From the NCBI GenBank assembly GCA_913058555.1, contig CAJXRJ010000088.1, forward strand, positions 1-15,436: a stretch of DNA of 15,436 bases, read 5' to 3'. A model generated the notes under the pieces. The model did not search any database, was not told the DNA's origin, and saw only the letters and a list, made by a program, of their open reading frames with translations. The DNA is from an uncultured bacterium. Its GTDB lineage: Bacteria; Planctomycetota; UBA1135; GCA-002686595. The first letter of the stretch is position 1, and each line of letters begins with the position of its first letter. Positions 7,129 to 14,546 of the stretch are shown here, piece by piece. Both the position numbers and the translations under genes were made by a program.

Positions 7129-8352
7129 ATGCACGTTGTCTTTGTCGAGCCCGCCTTCCCGCGCAACCAGCGCGAATTCGTGCGCGCCCTCAAGTCCGTC
7201 GGCGCCTCGGTCACGGCCATCGGCGAAAGCCCCGTGGAAGCCCTCGACGAGGAGCTCAAGGGCTGGCTGACCGGTTACGAGCAGATCGGATCCGTGACGA
7301 ACGGGGAGGCCCTCTACGCCGCCGTCAAACGCATCCAAGAGCATCGCTGGGTCGATCGCCTCGAGACGACGGTCGAGGCCCACATCATGCCCTGCGCTTG
7401 GGTCCGCGAGCAGGCGTCAATCCCGGGCACGTCCACACGGACGGCTTGGCTCTGCCGCGATAAACCGGCCATGAAGGACGTCCTGCGGGAGGCCGGCATC
7501 GCCACGGCCCAGAGCCTCGGGACCTCCAGCGTCGAGGAGGCCAAAGCATTCATCGAGAAGGTCGGTTATCCCGTCATCCTGAAGCCCCGCGACGGCGCAG
7601 GCGCTGCGGGAACTTGCCGCGCCAACGACGCCTCAGAGCTCGATGCAGCCATAGCCGGGAGCGGCCTCGGGGATGGGACAGGCGTCGCGGTGGAAGAGTT
7701 CATCGAAGGCCACGAGGGCTTCTGGGACACCCTCGCCGTGGGCGGTCAGGTCGCCCACGAGTTCGTATCCCACTATTACCCCGGTGTGCTCGAGGCCATG
7801 CGCGAACGCTGGATCTCGCCGCAGATCGTGGCAACGAACGCCATCGACGGGGACGACACCTACGACGAGGTGAAAGCCATGGGCCGCAAGGTCCTTGAGG
7901 TCCTCGGCGTGGAAACCTCCGCCACCCACATGGAATGGTTCTTCGGCCCCAAGGGTCTGAAGTTCTCCGAGATCGGCTGCCGCCCCCCCGGCGTGCGCAT
8001 GTGGGACGTCTACGCCGCTGCGAACGAGATCGACATCTATCGGGAGTGGGCGCACCTCATCGTGCACGGCGAAGCCGAGCAACGCCCCTCACGCCGCTTC
8101 TCCGGGGGCATGGTGTCCCTGCGCCCGAACCAGGACGGAACGATCACCGGCTGCCGCGGTATTGAAGAAATGCAGCGGCGCTTCGGCGATGACATCATCG
8201 ACATGCACATTCCCAAGCCGGGCACACCCACCCAAGGCGTCGAAGCCGGCTACATGGCGAACGCTTGGGTTCGCGCCCGCCACGAAGACTTCGACGCACT
8301 CCGGTCCATGCTGGATTGGATCGGCGAGAACGTGAAGCTCGAGGCCCGTTAA
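7129..8352 (+). CDS. ATP-grasp carboxylate-amine ligase D
   Basis: A 407-residue paralogue of ligases A and B. Shared blocks in the same order are C109-RDKPAMK (109-116), the ATP-binding strand VILKPRDGAGAAGT (149-162, K152), EEFIEGHEGFWD (189-200), RWISPQ (227-232), ATHMEWFFG (265-273) and the terminal motif E281-I-G-C-R285-P-P-G. It keeps the residues expected for ATP and metal binding. The N-terminal domain (1-100) begins with a clean beta strand right after the ATG at 7129 (MHVVFVEPAF), which supports the start; the 67 bp before it are C-rich with no Shine-Dalgarno. It lies downstream of glgA on the same strand and so is probably transcribed with it, apart from the minus-strand ligase operon. 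Substrate unknown. That three paralogues occupy one locus suggests each adds a different group, or makes a different product, in one pathway (inference). Confidence 0.9.
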   Translation: MHVVFVEPAFPRNQREFVRALKSVGASVTAIGESPVEALDEELKGWLTGYEQIGSVTNGEALYAAVKRIQEHRWVDRLETTVEAHIMPCAWVREQASIPGTSTRTAWLCRDKPAMKDVLREAGIATAQSLGTSSVEEAKAFIEKVGYPVILKPRDGAGAAGTCRANDASELDAAIAGSGLGDGTGVAVEEFIEGHEGFWDTLAVGGQVAHEFVSHYYPGVLEAMRERWISPQIVATNAIDGDDTYDEVKAMGRKVLEVLGVETSATHMEWFFGPKGLKFSEIGCRPPGVRMWDVYAAANEIDIYREWAHLIVHGEAEQRPSRRFSGGMVSLRPNQDGTITGCRGIEEMQRRFGDDIIDMHIPKPGTPTQGVEAGYMANAWVRARHEDFDALRSMLDWIGENVKLEAR

Positions 8353-8396
8353 GGCCAAGCGAGCGACGGTAAGGCCCGGCGACCTATCGCTGGCGC

Positions 8397-9503
8397 CTAG
8401 ATGCGCGACCGCTTCCCGCGCACGTAGTCCACGAACATGGTCGCCCCTAGCTTGTCCCCGCCGGCGAAGTAGGCACGGCCGCGGTTAGCCTCCGTGAACT
8501 CTTCCACGAAGTTCACGAGCATCGGGTCCTCCGTGAGCATGAACGTCGTGATGGGAATGCCAAGCCTCCGGCAGGCGGTCGACTCATCGAGGGTCTTGGA
8601 GACGACCCGACGGTCCAGGCCGAACGGATTCTTGTAGATCTCGCCGTCGGGCTCCGTCAGGGCGCTGGGTTTGCCGTCGGTGATCATGAAGATCTGGCGG
8701 TTCGCACGCTTTTCACGCCGCAGGAGATCCTGGGCCATCCGGAGAGCCGCACGGGTGTTCGTGTGGAAGGGCCCGACCGAGATGCTCGGGATGGAATCGA
8801 GGGGCACCTCCTCCGCGTCGTCACCGAAGGTCACCACGCGCAGCGAGTCCTTTGGGTAGCGGGTCCGAATGAGCTCGGTCAGCGCCAGCGCCACGCGCTT
8901 GGCCGGAGTGATGCGGTCCTCCCCATAGAGGATCATCGAGTGGCTGATGTCGATCAGCAGGATCGTCGCACAGCTCGAGAGATGCTCCGTCTCATGGACC
9001 TCGAGGTCCTCCTCGGTGAGCGAAAACGCGCCGCCCCCCATTCCCCAGGAGAGGTCCCGGGCGAGGGCGTTCCGCACGGACGCCGTCGCGTCGATGAGCG
9101 AGGCATCGTCACCAAACGAAAACGGTCGTGTCTCTGCCAGGCGCTCCTGTCCGGTGCCGGCCGCCGACACCCGGTGATCCCCCGCGGCGTCCTTCGAGAG
9201 ACCGGTGAAGATGCGGTCGAGGGACTCCTGCCGAAGCGCGCGTTCGCCGCCCGGGGCCATCTGCAGCCCCTGGGGCGTCGCTTCCACGAGCCGCTCCTTC
9301 TCGAGCAGCTTCTTGAAGTCCGCGAGGCTGAATCCGTCCGGCAGGATCGCGTAGCGATCGGCGATCTGCTGCATCCATTGCAGCGCCTGCTCAGGGTCGC
9401 CATCGGCCTGCAGGAGCAGGTCGTGATAGAGATCCTTGAGCCGCCGAAGGAGGTCCTTGAGGGACTCCTTGGAGGGGTCGAATTCGCTGTAGCTGAATTT
9501 CAA
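8397..9503 (-). CDS. VWA-domain (MIDAS) protein, partner of the AAA+ ATPase
   Basis: A 368-residue protein. Residues 1-170 are charged and largely helical, without a recognised domain; about 180-360 are a von Willebrand factor A domain. The metal-ion-dependent adhesion site is intact: D185-I-S187-H-S189 (DxSxS), a Thr at 248 or 250 (FHTNTRAAL) and D276 in MITDGKPS. No signal peptide or membrane segment, so it is likely cytoplasmic. The upstream gene encodes a MoxR/Mg-chelatase-like AAA+ ATPase; such AAA+/VWA pairs act as ATP-driven remodelling or metal-insertion machines (BchI/BchD, CbbQ/CbbO, NorQ/NorD, CoxD/CoxE are precedents). The start is TTG at 9503, giving MKFSYSEFDPS, because GAGG at 9510-9513 sits 6 nt before it; the frame extends further upstream only through an Arg/Pro-rich stretch overlapping the ATPase. 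A CTG at 9515 overlapping the ATPase stop is the alternative. The client is unknown. Confidence 0.9.
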   Translation of the reverse strand: MKFSYSEFDPSKESLKDLLRRLKDLYHDLLLQADGDPEQALQWMQQIADRYAILPDGFSLADFKKLLEKERLVEATPQGLQMAPGGERALRQESLDRIFTGLSKDAAGDHRVSAAGTGQERLAETRPFSFGDDASLIDATASVRNALARDLSWGMGGGAFSLTEEDLEVHETEHLSSCATILLIDISHSMILYGEDRITPAKRVALALTELIRTRYPKDSLRVVTFGDDAEEVPLDSIPSISVGPFHTNTRAALRMAQDLLRREKRANRQIFMITDGKPSALTEPDGEIYKNPFGLDRRVVSKTLDESTACRRLGIPITTFMLTEDPMLVNFVEEFTEANRGRAYFAGGDKLGATMFVDYVRGKRSRI

Positions 9504-9509
9504 GGGCGA

Positions 9510-9513
9510 CCTC
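9510..9513 (-). promoter_or_regulatory. Ribosome-binding site for the TTG start of the VWA gene
   Basis: GAGG on the minus strand, 6 nt before the TTG at 9503, partly inside the TGA stop codon of the ATPase gene (9512-9514). It fixes the otherwise ambiguous start and implies translational coupling of the pair. Confidence 0.6.
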
Positions 9514-10990
9514 AGTTCGAGAGTGACCGCGCCATCTGCGCCAGCATGTCCCCGAACACCCGGACCCGATCGCCGTCGTCGTCTCGGGAGAGGAGCGAGC
9601 TTTGGTGCAGACCCTCGAGGACCAGCTCCATGAGCGAAGCGCACTCGCCGTCCGACGTTGGCTCCGCGATCCGGCGCACAAGATCTTCGAGGCCAGTGAC
9701 GCGCTGGAGCTTAGCGAAGTGCTCCGCGTCCGCGGCCTCGTCGTCCAGCTCCAAGGTCTCGGCGCCGCGGAACCAGGCCAGCACCGATTCGTAGACCGGC
9801 TCGCTGCCACCCGCGTCCCCTTCCCCTTCGGCGTAGCCGTCAGGGAAGACCTCTGCAAAGGCCGTCGCAAGGGCTCGGCCCACCAGCATTCTCGCGACGG
9901 TGCCCATGCCTTCTCGCTCGCCGTCATAGACCAGCTCCACCTTGCCGGTCACCGCGGAGATCCCGGTGTAAAGGTCCGCCGGCCTCACCGTGGCTTCACT
10001 CTGACCGGCAAGCAGGGCCCGGCGCTCCGCGTTGCTGATCACGTTCTCGTAGAGCGCAATCGAGAGCCGCGCGCTCACCCCCGACGCTTGGTCCACAAAC
10101 TCCGACTCGCGGGCTTCGAACGCAACGAGGTCAATCGCCTGCCGCAGGGCATCCGGAACGTGCACCGCAATCTCGCCTTGCCCCCGAGCAGTCCAAGACT
10201 CAGCCTCGGTGATGGCACGCGCCTGGGCGAGGTCCCTGGGGTAATGCGTCAGGATTTGGGAGGCGATGCGGTCGCGCAGGGGGGTAATGATGCTGCCGCG
10301 GTTGGTGTAGTCCTCGGGGTTGGCCGTGAACACCAGCGCCATGTCCATGGGCATCCGGATCGGGAAGCCGCGGATCTGGATGTCGCCTTCCTCAAGAATG
10401 TTGAGCAGGCCCACCTGAATCCGGGCCTGGAGGTCGGGCAGTTCGTTGACGCAGAAGATGCCACGGTTGGCCCGCGGCAGGATGCCGAAGTGAATCACCT
10501 CGGGGTCCGCGAACGTCAGCCGCTGGGTCGCCGCCTTGATCGGATCCACATCGCCGATGAGGTCCGCCACGGTGACGTCGGGCGTGGCCAGTTTTTCCTG
10601 GTAGCGCTCGTCCCGGTGGATCCAACGAATGGGGAGCTTGTCCCCGAGCTCCTGGGCCCGCTTGCGCGACGGCACGGTCACTGGGTGGAAGGGGTCCTCG
10701 TTCATATCGGAGCCTTCGATGGCGGGCATCCACTCGTCCAGAAGACTCGTCAAGGAGCGCGCGATCCGCGTCTTGGCCTGGCCCCGGAGCCCCAGCAGGA
10801 TGAAGCTGTGCCCGGACAGGAGTGCATTCTGAAGCTGAGGCACGACCGAGTCTTCGTACCCCACGATGCCGGGGAACATCGGGTCCCCGTTCTTGAGCTT
10901 CTGGATCAGGTTGGAGCGAAGCTCTGCGTGGACCGAACGGCTGGTCCAACCGGAGGCGCGTAGCTCTCCGAGGGTGCTGGGGCGTGACAT
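9512..10990 (-). CDS. MoxR / Mg-chelatase subunit I-like AAA+ ATPase
   Basis: A 492-residue AAA+ protein. Walker A is G67-L-R-G-Q-A-K73-T74. The Walker B position reads GIFCVNELPDL (177-187), with Asn where most AAA+ proteins have Asp before the catalytic Glu; I recall NELPDL as normal in this subfamily. It is followed by the beta-hairpin insertion EEGDIQIRGFPIRMPMDM (200-217), sensor 1 TANPEDYTNRG (222-232) and the arginine-finger region PLRDRI (237-242), as in Mg-chelatase I/MoxR proteins. The C-terminal 100 residues are acidic. It probably forms a ring that drives remodelling together with the VWA protein encoded next. The ATG at 10990 was chosen because upstream in-frame codons run into the divergent moaA region and read as an Arg/Trp-rich, non-conserved tail. 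The client protein or metal is unknown. Divergent from moaA. Confidence 0.9.
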   Translation of the reverse strand: MSRPSTLGELRASGWTSRSVHAELRSNLIQKLKNGDPMFPGIVGYEDSVVPQLQNALLSGHSFILLGLRGQAKTRIARSLTSLLDEWMPAIEGSDMNEDPFHPVTVPSRKRAQELGDKLPIRWIHRDERYQEKLATPDVTVADLIGDVDPIKAATQRLTFADPEVIHFGILPRANRGIFCVNELPDLQARIQVGLLNILEEGDIQIRGFPIRMPMDMALVFTANPEDYTNRGSIITPLRDRIASQILTHYPRDLAQARAITEAESWTARGQGEIAVHVPDALRQAIDLVAFEARESEFVDQASGVSARLSIALYENVISNAERRALLAGQSEATVRPADLYTGISAVTGKVELVYDGEREGMGTVARMLVGRALATAFAEVFPDGYAEGEGDAGGSEPVYESVLAWFRGAETLELDDEAADAEHFAKLQRVTGLEDLVRRIAEPTSDGECASLMELVLEGLHQSSLLSRDDDGDRVRVFGDMLAQMARSLSN

Positions 10991-11114
10991 GACCCCGAAG
11001 ATAGAACGCCCTCGCCAGGACTGAACGGCTGAGCATCCCGGATCCTCGAAGATCCGAGAGGCAGCGGCTTCAGGGTCCCACCAAGCACTTCCAATGGGCG
11101 ATAATCCGTGCACC
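10991..11114. promoter_or_regulatory. Divergent control region of the AAA+/VWA operon and moaA
   Basis: About 100-124 bp, depending on the moaA start, between two divergent genes, so both promoters should lie here. It contains one dyad (see 11039-11056). I found no convincing sigma-70 -35/-10 pair and no structure resembling a molybdenum-cofactor riboswitch, which would be larger and more elaborate. Confidence 0.35.
11039..11056. promoter_or_regulatory. Inverted repeat (6-bp arms) in the divergent region
   Basis: CGGATC (11039-11044) and GATCCG (11051-11056) are perfect inverted arms around a 6-nt centre, midway between the divergent ATPase and moaA genes. It could be an operator for a dimeric regulator or a small hairpin. 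Arms this short arise by chance in GC-rich DNA, so confidence is low. Confidence 0.25.
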
Positions 11115-12140
11115 ATGGATCGCCCCCACGACGCCCACGGACGCCCGCTCAGGAGCCTGCGTCTTTCAGTCACGGACCGGTGCAACCTGCGCTGCAGCTA
11201 TTGCATGCCGGAGGAGATCTACACGTGGCTTCCGAAGAAGGAGATCCTCTCCTTCGAGGAGAGTGTCTCCCTGGTCCGCGAGCTCGTGCCCTTGGGGGTG
11301 ACGAAGATCCGCCTGACCGGCGGCGAGCCGCTCCTGCGACGGGACCTGCCCGACCTGGTGTCCCGACTGGCTGGGATTGAGGCCCTGGAGGAGATCGCCC
11401 TCACGACGAACGCGGTTCGCCTAGGGGACTTGGCCCCGCGCCTCAAAGAGGCGGGACTCGATCGCATCACGATCAGCCTCGACACCCTTCGCCAGGACCG
11501 GTTCCTGGAGATGACCCGCAGGGATGAGCTAGGACGAGCCCTCGCCGGGATCCGAGCCGCGGGGGACGCTGGCTTTGTGGGGACCAAGCTCAACACCGTG
11601 GTCATGCGGGGAAAAAACGATGACGAGCTCGCTGACCTGCTGCGCTTCGGGGCAGAGGAAGGGATCGAGATCCGGTTCATCGAATACATGGACGTGGGCG
11701 GAGCCACCCAGTGGTCCATGGACACCGTCGTCTCCGCGTCCGAGATGCTGCAACGCCTCCAATCCGAACTCGGGGATATCGAGCCCCTGGAAACCGAGCG
11801 CACAGCCGCGCCCGCCGATCGTTTCCAACTTGGGAACGGTCAGACCTTCGGCATCATCGCCTCCACGACGCGCCCCTTCTGCAGCCAATGCGATCGTGCT
11901 CGACTCACAGCGGACGGGCGCTTCTTCACCTGCCTCTACGCCGAGGATGGCGAAGAGATCACAGGCACCCTCCGCGAGGAGGGACCCATCGCCGCCGCCG
12001 AGCAAATCCGGCGCATCTGGACGGCCCGCGATGACCGGGGAGCCGAAGTGCGCCATGCGGCCAAGGACCGCGCTGCCCTCGCCGATTCGGCGACCCTACG
12101 GGACAAGCCGCACCTCGAGATGCACACCCGGGGCGGCTAG
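11115..12140 (+). CDS. moaA: GTP 3',8-cyclase, molybdenum cofactor biosynthesis
   Basis: A 341-residue radical SAM enzyme that, with MoaC, turns GTP into cyclic pyranopterin monophosphate, the first step of Moco synthesis. The N-terminal [4Fe-4S] cluster motif is C23-NLR-C27-SY-C30; GGEP (69-72) binds SAM; the C-terminal cluster has C256, C259 and C273 (CxxC, 13 residues, C) followed by the substrate-side FTCLY. The protein ends in G340-G341, the C-terminal Gly-Gly tail that MoaA needs. The start at 11115 (MDRPHDAHGRPLRSLRLSVT) gives the usual 20-odd residues before the first Cys; an in-frame ATG at 11094 would add seven residues, and neither has a good ribosome-binding site. No moaC, moaE, moeA or mob gene is visible in the window, so the pathway is split in this genome. 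Convergent with the MORN-repeat gene downstream. Confidence 0.96.
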   Translation: MDRPHDAHGRPLRSLRLSVTDRCNLRCSYCMPEEIYTWLPKKEILSFEESVSLVRELVPLGVTKIRLTGGEPLLRRDLPDLVSRLAGIEALEEIALTTNAVRLGDLAPRLKEAGLDRITISLDTLRQDRFLEMTRRDELGRALAGIRAAGDAGFVGTKLNTVVMRGKNDDELADLLRFGAEEGIEIRFIEYMDVGGATQWSMDTVVSASEMLQRLQSELGDIEPLETERTAAPADRFQLGNGQTFGIIASTTRPFCSQCDRARLTADGRFFTCLYAEDGEEITGTLREEGPIAAAEQIRRIWTARDDRGAEVRHAAKDRAALADSATLRDKPHLEMHTRGG

Positions 12141-12164
12141 GACCCCATCGGGTGGATTCGGAAG

Positions 12165-12187
12165 TGGCCCCGAATGGCAAGGGGCCA
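12165..12187. terminator. Possible terminator hairpin between convergent genes
   Basis: TGGCCCC (12165-12171) and GGGGCCA (12181-12187) are perfect 7-bp arms with a 9-nt loop, 25 nt after the moaA stop and 39 nt after the stop of the opposing MORN gene. There is no T-run on either side, so it is not a classical intrinsic terminator; it may be a weak or factor-assisted one. Confidence 0.3.
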
Positions 12188-12225
12188 AACGTCGAGGACG
12201 AAGGCGCCGCTGCGCCCCCGCGCGC

Positions 12226-13104
12226 TCAGTCGATCTTGACGCCAGCGCGGTAGTGCCCTGACCTCGTTGTCGGAAGGCCGAGATCGTCGTAGAACTCCCA
12301 CTCGCCTTCGCGCAGACCGTCCACGTAGCTACCACGCTCCTTGATCCGGCCGTCGGTGTACCGAAGCGTCCATGTGCCGGACCGGTGGTTGTCCTCGTGC
12401 TGCCCCTCTCCGATGACTTCGCCGCTCTGGGAGTACGAGCGCCAAGCCCCGTCCAAGACCCCGTCGGCGTACGTCACGTCCTCGATCAGGTGCCCTGCCA
12501 TAGAGAAGCTGCGCCACAGCCCGTCCCGAAGGCCGTTCTCGTAGCGTCCCTCAGAGTGGGTTTCCCCGTTGGGCCAACGCACGAGCCAATCGCCGCTGCG
12601 AATCCCCTGCACAAACGAACCTTCCTCGGAGGGCGCCTGTACATGGGCGCTTGACTTCGAGGACGCGCGCGCGCGCGATCCGCCGGCGCTGCCGCCTTCG
12701 AATGTGGGATCGTCCCCGAGCCCCTGGGGCCCCGAGGAGGCATTGCCGAGGCCGCCCGCAGCCGCGCGTGCGGCGCTGTTCGCGAGCTCCTCCGACTCCA
12801 GGGATCGCCCGTGGGTGCCGGAGACGTCCACGAAACTCGGTGAGTCCCCATCCCCGTCGGGGGCGATGGGTACCCCGGAGCCAGCTCGCACCGAATGACC
12901 GGCAACCTCCACGGAATCCGAACCAAAGTCGCTCGGCCGATCCTCGTCCCAGAGACCGATCACCAGCACAAGCCCGGAAACGACCAGCACCGTCCAAAGC
13001 GGCAGCTCGCGCATGGGCGCGTGCCGCTCTGGGCGAAGTTGAAAGCTAGGCTCGGGAGTTGCCATGGACTGGGATTGATTCGGATCGGCGCTGCGCGCGG
13101 CCAT
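12226..13104 (-). CDS. Membrane-anchored MORN / YwqK-type repeat protein
   Basis: A 292-residue protein with a short polar N-terminus, one hydrophobic segment at 34-52 (LPLWTVLVVSGLVLVIGLW), a low-complexity Gly/Ser/Ala/Asp linker (about 53-160) and about five degenerate repeats of about 23 residues at 162-292, of the form G-x-W-x-x-Y/F...G-x-x-x-x-x-G-x-Y-x-x-G-x-R-x-G (for example GRYENGLRDGLWRSFSMAG). These are MORN-like repeats as in proteins labelled YwqK family; the antitoxin name given to that family is not well supported here, as no toxin gene is adjacent. A signal-anchor topology with the repeats outside the cytoplasm is likely. The start is uncertain: ATG at 13104 was chosen, with ATGs at 13065 and 13014 and an upstream extension to 13215 possible, none with a clear ribosome-binding site. 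Function unknown; scaffold or surface roles are typical of such repeats. Confidence 0.8.
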   Translation of the reverse strand: MAARSADPNQSQSMATPEPSFQLRPERHAPMRELPLWTVLVVSGLVLVIGLWDEDRPSDFGSDSVEVAGHSVRAGSGVPIAPDGDGDSPSFVDVSGTHGRSLESEELANSAARAAAGGLGNASSGPQGLGDDPTFEGGSAGGSRARASSKSSAHVQAPSEEGSFVQGIRSGDWLVRWPNGETHSEGRYENGLRDGLWRSFSMAGHLIEDVTYADGVLDGAWRSYSQSGEVIGEGQHEDNHRSGTWTLRYTDGRIKERGSYVDGLREGEWEFYDDLGLPTTRSGHYRAGVKID

Positions 13105-13241
13105 GCCCCAAGGAAGGTCACCGCGGATCGTGGTGACAGTGCCTATGGGGGAGGATCGAGGGTGGATGCGAGTGGAGGTCGGAGCGTCCCGAAGTGGCCA
13201 GCGAGATTGCGCCACCGGGAATCAAAGGAAGGAGAGCGGGG

Positions 13242-14546
13242 CTAGTCTCCCGACTGGCCCGTGAGTCGCTGCTCACGTAGCCGGATTCTATGTTCAGCGA
13301 CAAGCCCTTGAATGGCTTGCTCAAGGGCCGCGCCGTGGAGATTGTGGGCCCGGATGACGCCGGCAGAATCCACGAGGATGGACGAGCCAACCGTCGGGAA
13401 GTTCCACGATGCCGTTGAACTTGTGGGCGTCGTTCGTGAGTTGTTGCCTGCCCGGGCCAAGGCGTCGACCAGCTCCGTGCCGATCGGCCCATCGTAGATC
13501 TGGGTCCCGCCGACACGCGATTCCGCGAGGACGTCCAGGTGCTTCTTTCGATCGAGGTCGGAGGAGATACCGACCAGTTCGAATGGCGTATCCCAGAAGA
13601 GACGAAGCAGCGCGAGGTCTTCTTCGTGGGCAGCGATCGAGGCCGCCGAGCGGTCGCTCCAGAATCGGTAGAGGACGATCTTGCCCTCGAAGTCGCTGGA
13701 GCGAACTTCATTGCCCGCGGTGTCCCTTGCCACGAACCTCGGCGCGCGCCGCCCGGGCGCCAGCGCGTCAAGGCGGTCCTTGCCGCGGCGAACGGGAATC
13801 GGTTCATCCCCATGGGATGCCGTGATCTGGTCGTAGATTCGCGCGATGACACCGGCCCAATCCGCCGGCGACCCCTTGGTCGCGGCCGAGCCGGTAGTCT
13901 CTGCTTCGCCTGGGGTGCTGGATCGCCACGTGAGGCTCTCGGCGAGCCGTGCGGCGAAGAGTAGGTGCCGCTTACGAAGGCCATCGGTGGGAGCCAACTG
14001 CGCGAGCTCGATCGCACCCAGCGCCAAGCTTTCGCGGAAGGACTGGCTAGCCCCTACCGCGGACTCACGGAGAGCGCAGATAGGGTCGACGCCGCCCCAG
14101 TCCGACGACTCGGCGAGGGCAGCCATCGTCAGAACATCACCCAGAAGGCGACGCCCCTCCGCCTCCGACCGCCCGTGGAGAGCAGCGCTCCCGGGGAAGG
14201 ACAGCGAAGGAGTCGCGGACAGAACGGCTGTGGCAAATGACGCGTGCCGGTGTCCCCAATCGGCGAGAGCCGTGACCGAGGACTCCAGGGTCGGTGGCTG
14301 GACCGAAGCCACTGGGGAGTCCAGTGACGCAGCAGGAGCCTCGATCGACGGCCCGTCCAGCGCAGGAAGGGGATTCGAGGGGGCCGCTAGCGCGGGAGAC
14401 GGGGCCGCCAGCGCGGCCATGGCCAAGCCTGGGCCGAGTCCTGCCAACGCAGGCACCCTCGTCCGCAGCCACGCCCGCGCACGGGCGCGCCAAGAGCCGG
14501 CGAGCCCTGTTCTGCTGTCTGTTTCTAAGTTCATCAATGTGCACAT
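13242..14546 (-). CDS. Exported thioredoxin-fold (TlpA/redoxin-like) protein lacking redox cysteines
   Basis: A 434-residue protein. Residues 20-55 look like a long Sec signal: Arg-rich start, hydrophobic Ala/Leu/Gly core, and a cleavage site near PALAA-PS. Residues 60-95 are Pro/Ser/Ala-rich; 95-245 are helical and unrecognised; 262-416 match a TlpA/AhpC-type redoxin domain (APGRRAPRFVARDTAGNEVR, DFEGKIVLYRFWSD, VGISSDLD, SILVDSAGVIRAH). Where family members have W-C-x-x-C after the second strand, this one reads W296-S-D-R-S-A-A, and the only cysteines in the whole protein are C2 and C157. It therefore cannot do thiol-disulfide exchange by the usual mechanism and may be a structural or binding module. 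The ATG at 14546 has AGGAG at 14559-14563, a long 12-nt spacing; ATG 14534 is an alternative. Same strand as the MORN gene, but separated by 137 bp. Confidence 0.85.
   Translation of the reverse strand: MCTLMNLETDSRTGLAGSWRARARAWLRTRVPALAGLGPGLAMAALAAPSPALAAPSNPLPALDGPSIEAPAASLDSPVASVQPPTLESSVTALADWGHRHASFATAVLSATPSLSFPGSAALHGRSEAEGRRLLGDVLTMAALAESSDWGGVDPICALRESAVGASQSFRESLALGAIELAQLAPTDGLRKRHLLFAARLAESLTWRSSTPGEAETTGSAATKGSPADWAGVIARIYDQITASHGDEPIPVRRGKDRLDALAPGRRAPRFVARDTAGNEVRSSDFEGKIVLYRFWSDRSAASIAAHEEDLALLRLFWDTPFELVGISSDLDRKKHLDVLAESRVGGTQIYDGPIGTELVDALARAGNNSRTTPTSSTASWNFPTVGSSILVDSAGVIRAHNLHGAALEQAIQGLVAEHRIRLREQRLTGQSGD

Noticed and set aside
8353..8396. Possible hairpin between the convergent ligase D and VWA genes
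   Set aside because: Only about 5 bp pair without bulges and there is no T-run; not distinguishable from chance.
8763..9794. A 343-codon plus-strand open frame across the VWA/ATPase junction
   Set aside because: It spans two real minus-strand genes, has skewed Arg/Glu/Val composition and no domain signal.
9602..10963. A 453-codon open frame on the plus strand, opposite the AAA+ ATPase
   Set aside because: It is rich in Arg, His, Gly and Val with no recognisable motif, and the opposite strand encodes an unmistakable AAA+ ATPase over the same bases. Long antisense frames are expected in GC-rich DNA.
12664..12675. A (CG)6 alternating run, potentially Z-DNA forming
   Set aside because: It lies inside the coding sequence for the Ser/Arg/Ala linker of the MORN protein, in GC-rich DNA where such runs are common; nothing ties it to regulation.
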